Positions 35,222 to 43,015 of a stretch of 50,951 nt of DNA are shown here, piece after piece. A program made the position numbers and the translations under genes. Origin of the DNA: an uncultured Hyphomicrobiaceae bacterium. Lineage in GTDB: Bacteria > Pseudomonadota > Alphaproteobacteria > Rhizobiales > CALHAX01. Positions within the stretch are counted from its first letter, which is position 1. Every line of letters begins with the position of its first letter. Below the pieces are notes generated by a model that was given only the letters and a program-made list of their open reading frames with translations, was not told where the DNA came from and did not search any database. The stretch spans positions 1 through 50,951 of the forward strand of contig CALHAX010000004.1 of the NCBI GenBank assembly GCA_937931785.1, given 5' to 3'.

Positions 35222-35845
35222 ATGACCCTCACGACAGCCGCTGCAAGCGAACGCGCCACCCCCACGCGTGTCGCCCCCGACCGTCGTCGCTATCGCCGTG
35301 TCGAACTCAGCCTCCTTGGCCGCTACATGCGCGCCAATCACGAGGAACACCATTGCCGCCTCGTGGATATTTCAGTGGGGGGAGCCAACCTCCAGGGTCC
35401 GTTGACCGTTGAGCTGAATGAAACGGTCATCGTATACTTTGACGAACTCGGTCGCCTTGAGGGCGTCGTGACGCGTCGCTTGCCTGATGGCTTTGCAATT
35501 GAATTCAAGGCGACCCCGCGCAAGCGCGAAAAACTTGCCGAACAACTTACCTGGCTGATCAACCGAAACATTCTTGGTCTGCCTGACGAGCGTCGGCACG
35601 AGCGCATTATTCCAACGAAAAAAGAAGTCACACTTCATCTTCCTAATGGCGCGAACATCGTCTGCAGTGTCATTGATGTATCCGTTGGCGGCGCATCGAT
35701 TACAACAGACGCGCGCCCAGAACTGGGAACCGAAATAGTACTCGGTCGGTTGCGTGGTCACATCGTGCGCCACCACGATACGGGGCTCGGCATCGAATTC
35801 ACGGACCTTCAGAACCATTCGGCGCTGCAACGCCACTTCAGCTAA
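35222..35845 (+). CDS. Protein with two PilZ domains (c-di-GMP binding)
   Basis: 207 residues from the ATG at 35222. Each half has the c-di-GMP pair of motifs: an RxxxR, then DxSxxG. The first is RRRYRR near residue 21 with VDISVGGANL near 48-57. The second is DERRHERI near 129 with IDVSVGGASI about 38 residues later. No other domain is visible. Both sites look intact, so the protein could sense cyclic di-GMP in the cytoplasm. It is flanked by the PAS protein upstream and, 165 bases downstream, an LapG-like periplasmic peptidase, a class often tied to c-di-GMP-controlled adhesion. Confidence 0.9.
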   Translation: MTLTTAAASERATPTRVAPDRRRYRRVELSLLGRYMRANHEEHHCRLVDISVGGANLQGPLTVELNETVIVYFDELGRLEGVVTRRLPDGFAIEFKATPRKREKLAEQLTWLINRNILGLPDERRHERIIPTKKEVTLHLPNGANIVCSVIDVSVGGASITTDARPELGTEIVLGRLRGHIVRHHDTGLGIEFTDLQNHSALQRHFS

Positions 35846-35910
35846 ATTCAGGTCGGTTGCAACTGTCTGTCGCGCAGATCCGGGCCTTGTGAACACGGTT
35901 AACAATCCCT

Positions 35911-35922
35911 TGTGACGTCACA
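35911..35922. promoter_or_regulatory. Perfect palindrome TGTGACGTCACA
   Basis: A 12-base perfect palindrome between the double PilZ gene and the LapG-like peptidase gene, 89 bases before the latter's ATG. The half-sites TGTGA/TCACA are Crp-like but spaced by two bases rather than six, so it may be a site for a different regulator. Confidence 0.4.
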
Positions 35923-36010
35923 CTTCATTTGACTTAAATCCGACCACCAATCTTGCCGGTTTTTGATCCTCTTTCTGGCACTATCTCCTCATTGAAGAGG
36001 GGAACAGGCC

Positions 36011-36646
36011 ATGCGCTTGGGTTGGATCATAGCGGTATTTGTACTGGTTGTTATGCCATGCGGCATGGCAATAGCTGGCACACAGGTCGTGAATGAGCGC
36101 TTCCTCACGGTCTACGGTCCTGCACAAGCACCTATCGGTTACCGGGCCTTCTGCGATCGCCATCGTCTCGATTGCGTGTTGCCAACACGCAAGGCGCACA
36201 TTGATCTGACGGCCAAACGCTGGGACGATCTTGAAACCATAAACATGATTGTGAACCGGACCGTCAAACCGGTCAGTGACTCCGATCTCTACGGCAGCAT
36301 CGAAGTCTGGACATATCCCTCCAATGCAGGAGATTGCGAGGATTATGTTCTGTTGAAGCGACGCATGCTCATGCAGCGAGGCTGGCCTGCAAGCGCACTT
36401 CTCATCACGGTGGTACGCGACGAAGCTGGTGGTGGACACGCAGTCCTCACTGTTCGAACAACGTCTGGCGATCTCATACTTGATAACCGGCTTGACGATG
36501 TCGTTGCCTGGCATGCCCTGCCCTACGATTTTATCAAGCGCCAATCCTCGGTGAACCCGATGGCGTGGGTTGCGCTGACACCATCAAACGGTGGCCTGTT
36601 TTATCAACTTGGCAAGACATCACACATCACGCAGGGATCACATTAA
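36011..36646 (+). CDS. LapG-like transglutaminase-type cysteine peptidase (BTLCP)
   Basis: 211 residues with a signal peptide (IIAVFVLVVMPCGMAIAG). The bacterial transglutaminase-like cysteine peptidase triad is present: Cys109 in NAGDCEDYVLLK, His143 in GGHAVLTV and Asp158 in LILDNRLDD. YGPAQAPIGYRAFCDRH at the start of the mature part is also typical. LapG, the studied member, cleaves a surface adhesin in the periplasm under control of c-di-GMP through LapD. Neither LapD nor an adhesin is in the window, but the neighbouring double-PilZ gene suggests a c-di-GMP link. A strong terminator follows. Confidence 0.88.
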   Translation: MRLGWIIAVFVLVVMPCGMAIAGTQVVNERFLTVYGPAQAPIGYRAFCDRHRLDCVLPTRKAHIDLTAKRWDDLETINMIVNRTVKPVSDSDLYGSIEVWTYPSNAGDCEDYVLLKRRMLMQRGWPASALLITVVRDEAGGGHAVLTVRTTSGDLILDNRLDDVVAWHALPYDFIKRQSSVNPMAWVALTPSNGGLFYQLGKTSHITQGSH

Positions 36647-36726
36647 ACCTCTGTTACACGATATTCCGAGTTAGGCCCGGCCGGTACTCACCCTGCCATC
36701 CCCGACCCCAGCGCCGGGCCTTCACT

Positions 36727-36763
36727 GAGCCGGTACTCTTGCCCGAGTACCGGCTCTTTTTTT
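36727..36763 (+). terminator. Rho-independent terminator
   Basis: A perfect 12-bp stem GAGCCGGTACTC/GAGTACCGGCTC with a 6-base loop followed by seven T. It ends transcription of the LapG-like gene. Confidence 0.95.
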
Positions 36764-36801
36764 CATGCAAAGCATTCTGATGGCGACCGGGACAAGCCAG
36801 T

Positions 36802-37335
36802 TCATTCTGATTGCAGTTTGAGACCATCAGTATAGCGGCGCGCATGGTCAACGTAGTGCCCCGCAAGACGTTCAAAGTGCGTGATGTCATCGTCGTTCAG
36901 TTCACGCACAACGCGCCCAGGTGTGCCGACAACGAGGGATCGCGGCGGAATATCCTTTCCCTCACCAACAAGCGTATGCGCCCCAATCACACAGTTATCG
37001 CCAATAACGGCACCGTTCATGATCGTGGCACCCATTCCAATCAGACACCCCTTGCCGATTGTGCAGCCGTGCAACATCGCCATGTGCCCAACCGTGCAGT
37101 TCTCACCAACAGTCAGGGGGAAACCGATATCTGTGTGCAAGACACATCCATCCTGAATATTACTCCCTGCACCAACATCTATGAGTTCGTTGTCACCGCG
37201 CAATGTTGCCTGAAACCAGACACTTGTGTCTGAAGCAAGCCGAACCTTGCCGATAACAGACGCATCAGGAGCAACCCAGTAGCGCCCGTCGTCCGGCAGC
37301 GTCACGCGTATACCATCGAGCTCGTAAAGCGCCAT
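36802..37335 (-). CDS. Gamma-class carbonic anhydrase-like protein
   Basis: A 177-residue left-handed beta-helix of hexapeptide repeats. The zinc-type histidines His67, His84 and His89 (VLHTD, VGHMAMLHG) are in the positions used by gamma-carbonic anhydrases and the related YrdA/PaaY proteins. It starts at the ATG at 37335, preceded by GGGGA. The C-terminal RELNDDDITHFERLAGHYVDHARRYTD helix is standard. It probably hydrates CO2 or has a related metal-dependent activity. It follows a small membrane-protein gene on the same strand and is close to cysE, another hexapeptide-repeat enzyme. Confidence 0.9.
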   Translation of the reverse strand: MALYELDGIRVTLPDDGRYWVAPDASVIGKVRLASDTSVWFQATLRGDNELIDVGAGSNIQDGCVLHTDIGFPLTVGENCTVGHMAMLHGCTIGKGCLIGMGATIMNGAVIGDNCVIGAHTLVGEGKDIPPRSLVVGTPGRVVRELNDDDITHFERLAGHYVDHARRYTDGLKLQSE

Positions 37336-37392
37336 AAGCGTCCCCATTCGATATCGGAAAAAGCGGCGGCGACAGAACACCTCGCATGTCGT

Positions 37393-37710
37393 TCAAATCA
37401 TCAACGACGTTATGATCATGATACCAAGCGACAAGCTCCATGCAATAACCAGAAGGCTTCCGACACTGACAAGCAGCGGTTGAAACTCTGTTGTCGCAAC
37501 ATGATGGAGAAAGCGGGCGACGAGGTAAGGTCCGGCGATAAGACGGATCAAAAACCCGCACAATCCGCCGATGAGTCCATTACCAGGTGCAATATCGAAT
37601 TTAAGCTCGCGCGCGGTCGTGTATTCGACCGCGCAGGCCGCAACACCTGCCATGACAAAGCCGAGCACAGTCCCATAGATCAACAGAAAATGCGCTGATA
37701 CAGAAAACAC
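37393..37710 (-). CDS. Small membrane protein of unknown function
   Basis: About 105 residues with three or four hydrophobic segments: HFLLIYGTVLGFVMAGVAACAV, GLIGGLCGFLIRLIAGPYLVARF, and a C-terminal FQPLLVSVGSLLVIAWSLSLGIMIITSLMI. I place the start at a GTG at 37710, after GTGAGG with six-base spacing; a GTG at 37722 is also possible. No family can be named with confidence. It lies 57 bases upstream of the gamma-carbonic anhydrase gene and is likely transcribed with it. Confidence 0.65.
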   Translation of the reverse strand: MFSVSAHFLLIYGTVLGFVMAGVAACAVEYTTARELKFDIAPGNGLIGGLCGFLIRLIAGPYLVARFLHHVATTEFQPLLVSVGSLLVIAWSLSLGIMIITSLMI

Positions 37711-37881
37711 GGCGAACCTCACGCAGTACTCGGATACACCAGTTCAATCACGAACCAGAGATACATTCAGCACGCCATTCCTGACGTGTCATGCCGCACA
37801 ACATACAGATCTACATGGCACTGCACGTCCACGAACAGGGTTCGGGGTTAACAGCGCCACCGCGACTTGAGAGACGTTCTG

Positions 37882-38274
37882 CTAGGACTCTTCAAGATCG
37901 TAATCAAGAATCGACATGTTGAAGGCATAAGAATACACGTCGCCGTCTTCGAACAGGACACCGACGAACTCATCGCCAATGTATAACTCTGCAGAATCAT
38001 CCTTGTTCGGACGTTGACGCACTTCAATCGTGTTCATCTGAAAACGATCGCGCATGAAGGTCTGCAACTTGTCGGCATCCGTCTCGATCTTCATGGAGAA
38101 ATCATAGGACAGTTCCCCCTCTTCTTCGTCCTTGAAGAGTTCCCCAAGCCGTTCATCTCCCAGATAAACTTCGCCGAACTCTCCTTTGGAGGGATGTTGG
38201 CGCACTTCAATAGCGCCAAGCTGGAAACGTTTGCGCAAGTAGGCTTCAAGTCGAATGATCTCTTCAGGTGTCAC
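37882..38274 (-). CDS. DUF3126 protein with internal tandem duplication
   Basis: 130 residues from the GTG at 38274, which follows AGGAGA with six-base spacing; the longer frame to 38331 has no family similarity. The single DUF3126 unit is normally about 70 residues. Here it occurs twice. Residues about 3-62 contain EEIIRLEAYLRKRFQLGAIE and EVYLGDERLGELFKDEEEGE. Residues about 65-125 contain DADKLQTFMRDRFQMNTIE and ELYIGDEFVGVLFEDGDVY. The two copies share the order of acidic and aromatic residues but differ in detail, so the duplication is old. The function is unknown. It lies downstream of cysE, the usual neighbour in rhizobial genomes. Confidence 0.85.
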   Translation of the reverse strand: MTPEEIIRLEAYLRKRFQLGAIEVRQHPSKGEFGEVYLGDERLGELFKDEEEGELSYDFSMKIETDADKLQTFMRDRFQMNTIEVRQRPNKDDSAELYIGDEFVGVLFEDGDVYSYAFNMSILDYDLEES

Positions 38275-38441
38275 TCGGATTCTCCTGGATCGAAATGTAT
38301 GGAGTGGCGTTCGGCAACCGCACAGGCGCACGAATGAGTCCGTGCACTACAAGTTGATGCAGGAGGACGCAAGCCTGTGAAACCATCCACACCGAACAGA
38401 TCGTGCTTCCCCACAGACCGCAAAATGCGCTGAACCGTTTG

Positions 38442-39284
38442 CTAGATCCCTTCGCCGGCAATGGCTTGCTGCAACATGTGATTCATCGTGCGGGACGGTT
38501 CATTGCAACCGGCTTCGCCAACAATGCGTGCCGGTACACCTGCAACCGTCTTTTTGGCAGGAACGTCTTCAAGCACAACGCTTCCTGCCGCAACACGCGC
38601 GCATTCACCAACACGTATATTGCCAAGAATCTTTGCGCCCGCACCGATCAGGACACCATCGGCAATCTTGGGATGACGATCTTCGTTATCCTTGCCCGTG
38701 CCACCCAATGTCACACCATGCAACATGGAGACATCATCACCAATGCGCGCCGTCTCGCCAACAACGATGGCATGACCATGATCAACAAAAATGCCCCGAC
38801 CGACGGAAGCACCGGGATGAATGTCGATCGAGAACACACGAGATGACTGGCTCTGTAGGTAATAGGCAAAATCCTTGCGTCCGGCCTTGTAGAGCTCGTG
38901 CGCAAACCGATGCGCCTGAACTGCGTGGAACCCCTTGAAATAGAGCAGCGGGTCAACAAACCGGTGGCACGCCGGATCGCGATCGATCACAGCAATCATG
39001 TCGCTGCGAAACAGTTCTCCAAGATGTGGAACATCTTCGAGTACGCTATCAAACGTCGTGAGCAGTAAACTGGCATCGACGTCTGGGCTGCTGAGACGTT
39101 GCGCCAAGCGATGCGCAATCGCATCTTCCAAGCGCGTCTGGTTGATCACCGTTGCGAACAGAAACCCGGCAAGCGCAGGTTCGTCATGCGCAATAACCTC
39201 GGCTTCGTCGCGCACACGCGACCATACGGGATCGAGTTGACTTACAGATTTCGTCGAAACGGATGCAGATTGACTAGCGGCCAT
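38442..39284 (-). CDS. cysE: Serine O-acetyltransferase
   Basis: 280 residues from the ATG at 39284, preceded by GAGG. The N-terminal helical domain (DPVWSRVRDEAEVIAHDEPALAGFLF) is followed by the left-handed beta-helix: SSRVFSIDIHPGASVGRGIFVDHGHAIVVGETARIGDDVSMLHGVTLGGTGK, with the acetyl-CoA and active-site histidines (DIHPGA, DHGHAI). It makes O-acetylserine for cysteine synthesis. The C-terminal tail is longer than the short Ile-ended tail of E. coli CysE but still ends in EGI, so it could dock with cysteine synthase. DUF3126 and gamma-carbonic anhydrase genes follow on the same strand. Confidence 0.96.
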   Translation of the reverse strand: MAASQSASVSTKSVSQLDPVWSRVRDEAEVIAHDEPALAGFLFATVINQTRLEDAIAHRLAQRLSSPDVDASLLLTTFDSVLEDVPHLGELFRSDMIAVIDRDPACHRFVDPLLYFKGFHAVQAHRFAHELYKAGRKDFAYYLQSQSSRVFSIDIHPGASVGRGIFVDHGHAIVVGETARIGDDVSMLHGVTLGGTGKDNEDRHPKIADGVLIGAGAKILGNIRVGECARVAAGSVVLEDVPAKKTVAGVPARIVGEAGCNEPSRTMNHMLQQAIAGEGI

Positions 39285-39437
39285 GACACATGCCTCGGCA
39301 AGTTGGGGGGATGAAAGCACACGGCAGCACGTATTCCGCCACCGCACCTGGGTAACGTCATACACCATCACGTTCAATTTGTCTGCGTTACCAGAGTCCG
39401 CTGTACGTCACACCGATCGAAGCAATACTTCTTGGTC

Positions 39438-39653
39438 CTAGCCGGTTGCCTCAAGATTCACAGCTTTTGGCCCCTTCCCGCGCGGATCAGCTTCTGTCTC
39501 GAATGAAACTTTCTTGCCTTCATCCAGCGTGGTCATGCCCGACTGTTCAACGGCTGAAATATGTACAAATACATCCTTTTCACCATCATCGGGCGTAATG
39601 AATCCGAACCCTTTGCTGGTGTTGAAAAATTTCACAGTGCCGGTTTGACGCAT
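39438..39653 (-). CDS. CspA-family cold-shock protein
   Basis: 71 residues with both RNA-binding motifs: RNP1 as [12 protein letters not shown] and RNP2 as DVFVHISAV. It ends with the usual [15 protein letters not shown]. It is a single-domain nucleic-acid chaperone. The ATG at 39653 lacks a very strong ribosome site in the adjacent sequence. A minus-strand terminator lies only 57 bases upstream of the start, so the promoter must lie in that short stretch or transcription reads through. Confidence 0.94.
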   Translation of the reverse strand: MRQTGTVKFFNTSKGFGFITPDDGEKDVFVHISAVEQSGMTTLDEGKKVSFETEADPRGKGPKAVNLEATG

Positions 39654-39709
39654 CTTGATATCTCCTCACCCCATTGCTCATGTCGGGCAGGGCACCGGAA
39701 AACAGACAC

Positions 39710-39737
39710 AAAAAAACCGACGTCACCCGACGTCGGT
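39710..39737 (-). terminator. Rho-independent terminator upstream of the cold-shock gene
   Basis: A 9-bp stem ACCGACGTC/GACGTCGGT (39716-39724 and 39729-39737) with a 4-base loop. On the minus strand it is followed by seven T. It would end a transcript coming from the small exported-protein gene at 39937-40209. Confidence 0.85.
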
Positions 39738-39936
39738 CAAGACACCATAAAGAGAGAGTCGTACACGTGGCTGCTGGTTTGGGGCATGACATTCCGGCTT
39801 CTGCATGTATGCGGAACAACACTGACAAACAATCGCAATCGATACAAAACGTCGCACCGCATGCTTGTTATGGGCGACTTCGCCGTTCCATGCAAGTGGT
39901 TGCGGTTACAAAACTGCTGTCCAGAAAGACCGGCAT

Positions 39937-40209
39937 TCACCCCGAAAAGACGACAAACGCGAACGCTGATGGAACCGAAAGGCCTAATGCACCAATGGTC
40001 GTTGATATGAGGCTTGGATCAGGCAGAGGGACGCTGAGATCAGCCGCCCACGCAACAACTGGTTCGCCGAGGAATATCGCGAGGTGCTCAGCCGCATCCT
40101 GAATATTGAAATTCATGCCGACTTCCACAGTACCGCTCAATGAATTCACAAGAGCGACTGTGGCTGTAAAGGCCGCAATCGCAAGAAGTGCTCCCAGAAA
40201 TTTCCGCAT
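39937..40209 (-). CDS. Small membrane-associated or exported protein (90 aa)
   Basis: A strong AGGAGG eight bases before the ATG at 40209. MRKFLGALLAIAAFTATVALVNSLSG is a signal peptide or membrane anchor. The remaining 64 residues are hydrophobic to neutral (for example EHLAIFLGEPVVAWAADLSVPLPD) and contain a second likely membrane segment near the end. I do not recognise a family. The gene is followed, 200 bases on, by a minus-strand terminator, so its transcript has a long untranslated 3' part. Confidence 0.65.
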   Translation of the reverse strand: MRKFLGALLAIAAFTATVALVNSLSGTVEVGMNFNIQDAAEHLAIFLGEPVVAWAADLSVPLPDPSLISTTIGALGLSVPSAFAFVVFSG

Positions 40210-40493
40210 ACCCCGGTCCTCCTGAACTCATATGACGTGTGGCAACGGCCTGGTTCTGTACCATGCACGCGCTTCAGCATTGTCTGCTTCAGCTATGGCG
40301 GCAGTTTGACGATGGCGTGTCTGGAGCATGGCTGACACAGAACTGCTGTTTGCCACTCAGACAACAATTGCATGCCTTAAAACGCATCGGAGCAATTGCG
40401 TCGCCCGATGCCAACGACTAGGAAACGTGACATCTGTCCAGATCGGCCGTCCCGGCCACCAATTCAAATCCGCCGTCAACAAGGACCTGTCCC

Positions 40494-41147
40494 ATGCCAA
40501 GCATCGAGGCCGCCATCATTCCCGTGACCCCGTTGCAGCAGAACTGCTCGATCATTTGGGACCACGACAGTATGGAAGGCGTGGTCGTCGATCCGGGTGG
40601 TGACGTCCCGGTTCTGCTCAAGGAAATCGAGGAACGCGGGATCCGCATTGAGAAGATTGTCCTGACACACGGGCATGTCGATCACGCTGCCGGGGCCGCT
40701 GAATTGCGTGAACATCTCGGCGTGGAAATCTGGGGACCGCACATCGCTGACGAATTCCTGCTCAACAGTCTCGTTCAGGCAGCGCGCGAATACGGTATTC
40801 CCGGCGCACGCAACGTCACACCTGACCATTGGCTTGAAGAGGGCGGCACGATCACGATTGCAAAACTGCCTTTCGAGATTTTGCACTGCCCCGGTCACTC
40901 TCCAGGGTCCCTCGTGTTCAGCAACACCGACATCAAGTTTGCCCTCGTTGGCGACGTTTTGTTCAACGGATCAGTCGGGCGAACAGACTTCCTGTATGGC
41001 GATCACGACGCGTTGATTAATGCCATTCATACCAAGTTGATGCCACTTGACGACGAAACCCAATTCATCTGCGGCCATGGTCCGGGGTCTTCGATCGGTG
41101 CCGAACGCGCATCCAACCCGTTCATCCGACAGGCACCGTCCTGGTAA
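40494..41147 (+). CDS. Metallo-beta-lactamase-fold hydrolase (glyoxalase II-like)
   Basis: 217 residues. The metal motif THGHVDH (His59, His61, Asp63, His64) is preceded by VVVDPGGD. HCPGHSPGSLVF and LVGDVLFNGSVGRTD give the third His and bridging Asp, and QFICGHGPGSSIGAER the last His. This places it in the YcbL/GloB-like subgroup of single-domain thioester or ester hydrolases, lacking the separate C-terminal helical domain of full glyoxalase II. The AAGGA before the ATG is well placed. It stands alone on the plus strand. Confidence 0.92.
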   Translation: MPSIEAAIIPVTPLQQNCSIIWDHDSMEGVVVDPGGDVPVLLKEIEERGIRIEKIVLTHGHVDHAAGAAELREHLGVEIWGPHIADEFLLNSLVQAAREYGIPGARNVTPDHWLEEGGTITIAKLPFEILHCPGHSPGSLVFSNTDIKFALVGDVLFNGSVGRTDFLYGDHDALINAIHTKLMPLDDETQFICGHGPGSSIGAERASNPFIRQAPSW

Positions 41148-41274
41148 ATGCACCAAGAAGCACGCTTTCAGGAACGCCAGGTCAATCAACTTTTGAACAG
41201 ATGAACTTTACACGGCCAAAGTTGTGGGAGACATTGCCTCAGGTTGATGACTTCAATTTTGCGGGTAAGCTCAT

Positions 41275-41805
41275 ATGCCGGTTTTGAATGCTTTGAAACA
41301 CTGTCTCGCCGCCGTCGGTCTCTTCATACTGGCGACATTGGCCATGGATCCCCCTCTATCAGGTGGATCATGGGGCGCAAAAGCCTACGCAGGGTCTGCC
41401 GTCATCGGTGGAAGGCGTATGAGTTGTCGGTTCGGCAAAATCGTTTTCAACGACAAGCTGCCGGACCTCGGCATGGCCTCACGCGGAACAATCTGGCTCA
41501 ACAAAAAACTTCTCAGAAAATTCTCCCCCGCATTTCAGCAATTTGTGTTCCTGCATGAATGCGCGCACCAGTACACCTTCGATGAAGCTGAGGCAGATTG
41601 CTGGGCCATCAAACGCGGCGTTTATCGCGGAGCTTTTTCAAGTGGTAACATCAACCAGATTTGCCGCGTGATGAAAAGCTGGAAAGGTGGCATCTGGCAC
41701 AACACAGGAACCGACCGCTGCGCCGGAATCAAGCGCTGTTTCCAGATCGCAAAATCCAGCCGGAAGAAATCCAAGCGCCGATCAGGTGTGAAGGCATCCC
41801 AGTAG
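41275..41805 (+). CDS. Exported protein with HExxH zinc-peptidase motif
   Basis: 176 residues. The N-terminus is hydrophobic (LAAVGLFILATLAM) and may be a signal peptide. The metal motif HECAH (His94, Glu95, His98) is followed after a short gap by FDEAEADCWAI (Glu104, Glu106, Asp108), as in gluzincin-like metallopeptidases (HExxH...E). Six cysteines lie at spread positions. The C-terminus is basic (SSRKKSKRRSGVK). No named family comes to mind for the whole protein. It may be a small secreted peptidase. A terminator lies 35 bases downstream. Confidence 0.72.
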   Translation: MPVLNALKHCLAAVGLFILATLAMDPPLSGGSWGAKAYAGSAVIGGRRMSCRFGKIVFNDKLPDLGMASRGTIWLNKKLLRKFSPAFQQFVFLHECAHQYTFDEAEADCWAIKRGVYRGAFSSGNINQICRVMKSWKGGIWHNTGTDRCAGIKRCFQIAKSSRKKSKRRSGVKASQ

Positions 41806-41839
41806 GGTTTGATGCAACAACCCGCAACGAAACAAAACT

Positions 41840-41872
41840 CGCACAGATCAAATCTGCTGCGGGTTTTGTTTT
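41840..41872 (+). terminator. Rho-independent terminator
   Basis: A hairpin CGCA-CAGAT/ATCTG-C-TGCG (one bulged base, 3-base loop) followed by the T-rich GGTTTTGTTTTG. It terminates the HExxH gene. The rest of the gap to 42128 shows only the upstream region of the next small gene. Confidence 0.75.
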
Positions 41873-42128
41873 GCACTCACTCTGGCGACAACTCCCGTAA
41901 CACTAATTCTTGAAATTACTCTATTTCAGTGTGCCTCAGAGAGACAATCTCTGCTGCTTTAACTCGCGTGAGAGATATTTCAGATCACCAGATTTTGTGA
42001 AATCCTCCCATGGTTTCGCCAAAGTCATAACACCTGCGAGCCGCGAAGCAGGTGCTTCTTTCGGCCAGCGCCAAACCGGAGCACACAGGTGTTGCGGTCT
42101 GGCGTTCGATCCAGAAAAGGAGATCAAA

Positions 42129-42320
42129 ATGAGCAAACTGACACTCACACTCGCCGTTGCAGGTTACGTTCTTGGAGCTGCTGCTCCGTTCACTGGGGCG
42201 GCCAACGCCTCAAGTCAGTCTGTGTTCCCTCCGGCAACAATCATCGCCGCGCAGGAAGACTGCAAGGAAGGCGAAACCTGGAACGAAGAAACCCAGAAAT
42301 GCGAAGTCAAGGACGGTTAG
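42129..42320 (+). CDS. Small exported protein with a cysteine pair (63 aa)
   Basis: AAGGAGA seven bases before the ATG at 42129. A signal peptide (TLAVAGYVLGAAAPFTGAANA) leaves a mature part of about 37 residues. It ends DCKEGETWNEETQKCEVKDG, a Cys-x2-G-x-x-x-N-x-x-T-x-x-C pattern seen in many small rhizobial secreted proteins of unknown role. The two cysteines probably form a disulfide. A good terminator follows. It is monocistronic. Confidence 0.75.
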   Translation: MSKLTLTLAVAGYVLGAAAPFTGAANASSQSVFPPATIIAAQEDCKEGETWNEETQKCEVKDG

Positions 42321-42394
42321 TCGTTCCTGAAACGCGAAATCTGGTGAAGCCGGTAAAGGCACTCAGGGCTTGACCTGAGCACCACATCCGGTTG

Positions 42395-42436
42395 CCGGGA
42401 AGTACGCACACAGTGCGGGCTTCCCGGTTCTTTTTT
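42395..42436 (+). terminator. Rho-independent terminator
   Basis: Stem CCGGGAAG/CTTCCCGG enclosing a smaller GC-rich stem, followed by TTCTTTTTT. It ends the small exported-protein gene. Confidence 0.9.
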
Positions 42437-42560
42437 GATGAAGCACCAAGTCGCCAGTGATCACCGATACCAACACAAAAGGCGCACGCGCGACAAAGAA
42501 GCAGACACAGCCGCCAGCGCCACAGTCATCAGAATAAGAAACAGCCGCAGCTTCAGCCTG

Positions 42561-42878
42561 TCAGCGCACGCAGTACGTTGCTGTTACGAGACATTTATAT
42601 TCCGTCCCGAACGGGCCAAGGTTCAAAAACACGTCGCACGTTGAAGTTTCCCGGCTTCGCACGAGATCATCAGATGGCCACCCGCGTTTCTTGGCGATCG
42701 TCTTCGCATAATCATCCAACTTGCCAAGTGCCTGCTTGATGGTTTCCTCCTTGCCGAATGCAATGTCGGACAACGGTGCACGTGTGCAACGGGCTGCCTC
42801 AGCACCATCCGGTTGAGACAGGACACCAAGACTGGAAAACATCACAAACACAGCAACGGCTCTAACCCACGACGTCAT
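42561..42878 (-). CDS. Small exported cysteine-containing protein (105 aa)
   Basis: An ATG at 42878, with GGAG seven bases before; a GTG one codon upstream is also in frame. The signal peptide (AVAVFVMFSSLGVLS...GAEA) leaves a mature domain of about 75 residues with four cysteines (ARCTRAP, TSTCDVFL, EYKCLVTATYC) and a central helix (EETIKQALGKLDDYAKTIAKKRGW). The family is unknown to me. A minus-strand terminator for the upstream neighbour lies about 70 bases upstream of its start, so it has its own promoter. Confidence 0.68.
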   Translation of the reverse strand: MTSWVRAVAVFVMFSSLGVLSQPDGAEAARCTRAPLSDIAFGKEETIKQALGKLDDYAKTIAKKRGWPSDDLVRSRETSTCDVFLNLGPFGTEYKCLVTATYCVR

Positions 42879-42948
42879 CACGATACTCCAGACTGATTGC
42901 GATCAACATTGCTCCAGCCATACCTGCCAGACGTGACACACCACAACG

Positions 42949-42981
42949 AAAAACCGCCGCCCGGGGGAGGGACGGCGGTTT
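42949..42981 (-). terminator. Rho-independent terminator
   Basis: Stem AAACCGCCG/CGGCGGTTT (42951-42959 and 42973-42981) with a 13-base pyrimidine-rich loop on the minus strand and TTTTT after it. It ends the arginine/glycine-rich protein gene at 43016. Confidence 0.88.
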
Positions 42982-43015
42982 CACTGGAACATCTTCTGCA
43001 GGAAGATTTCGTCAA

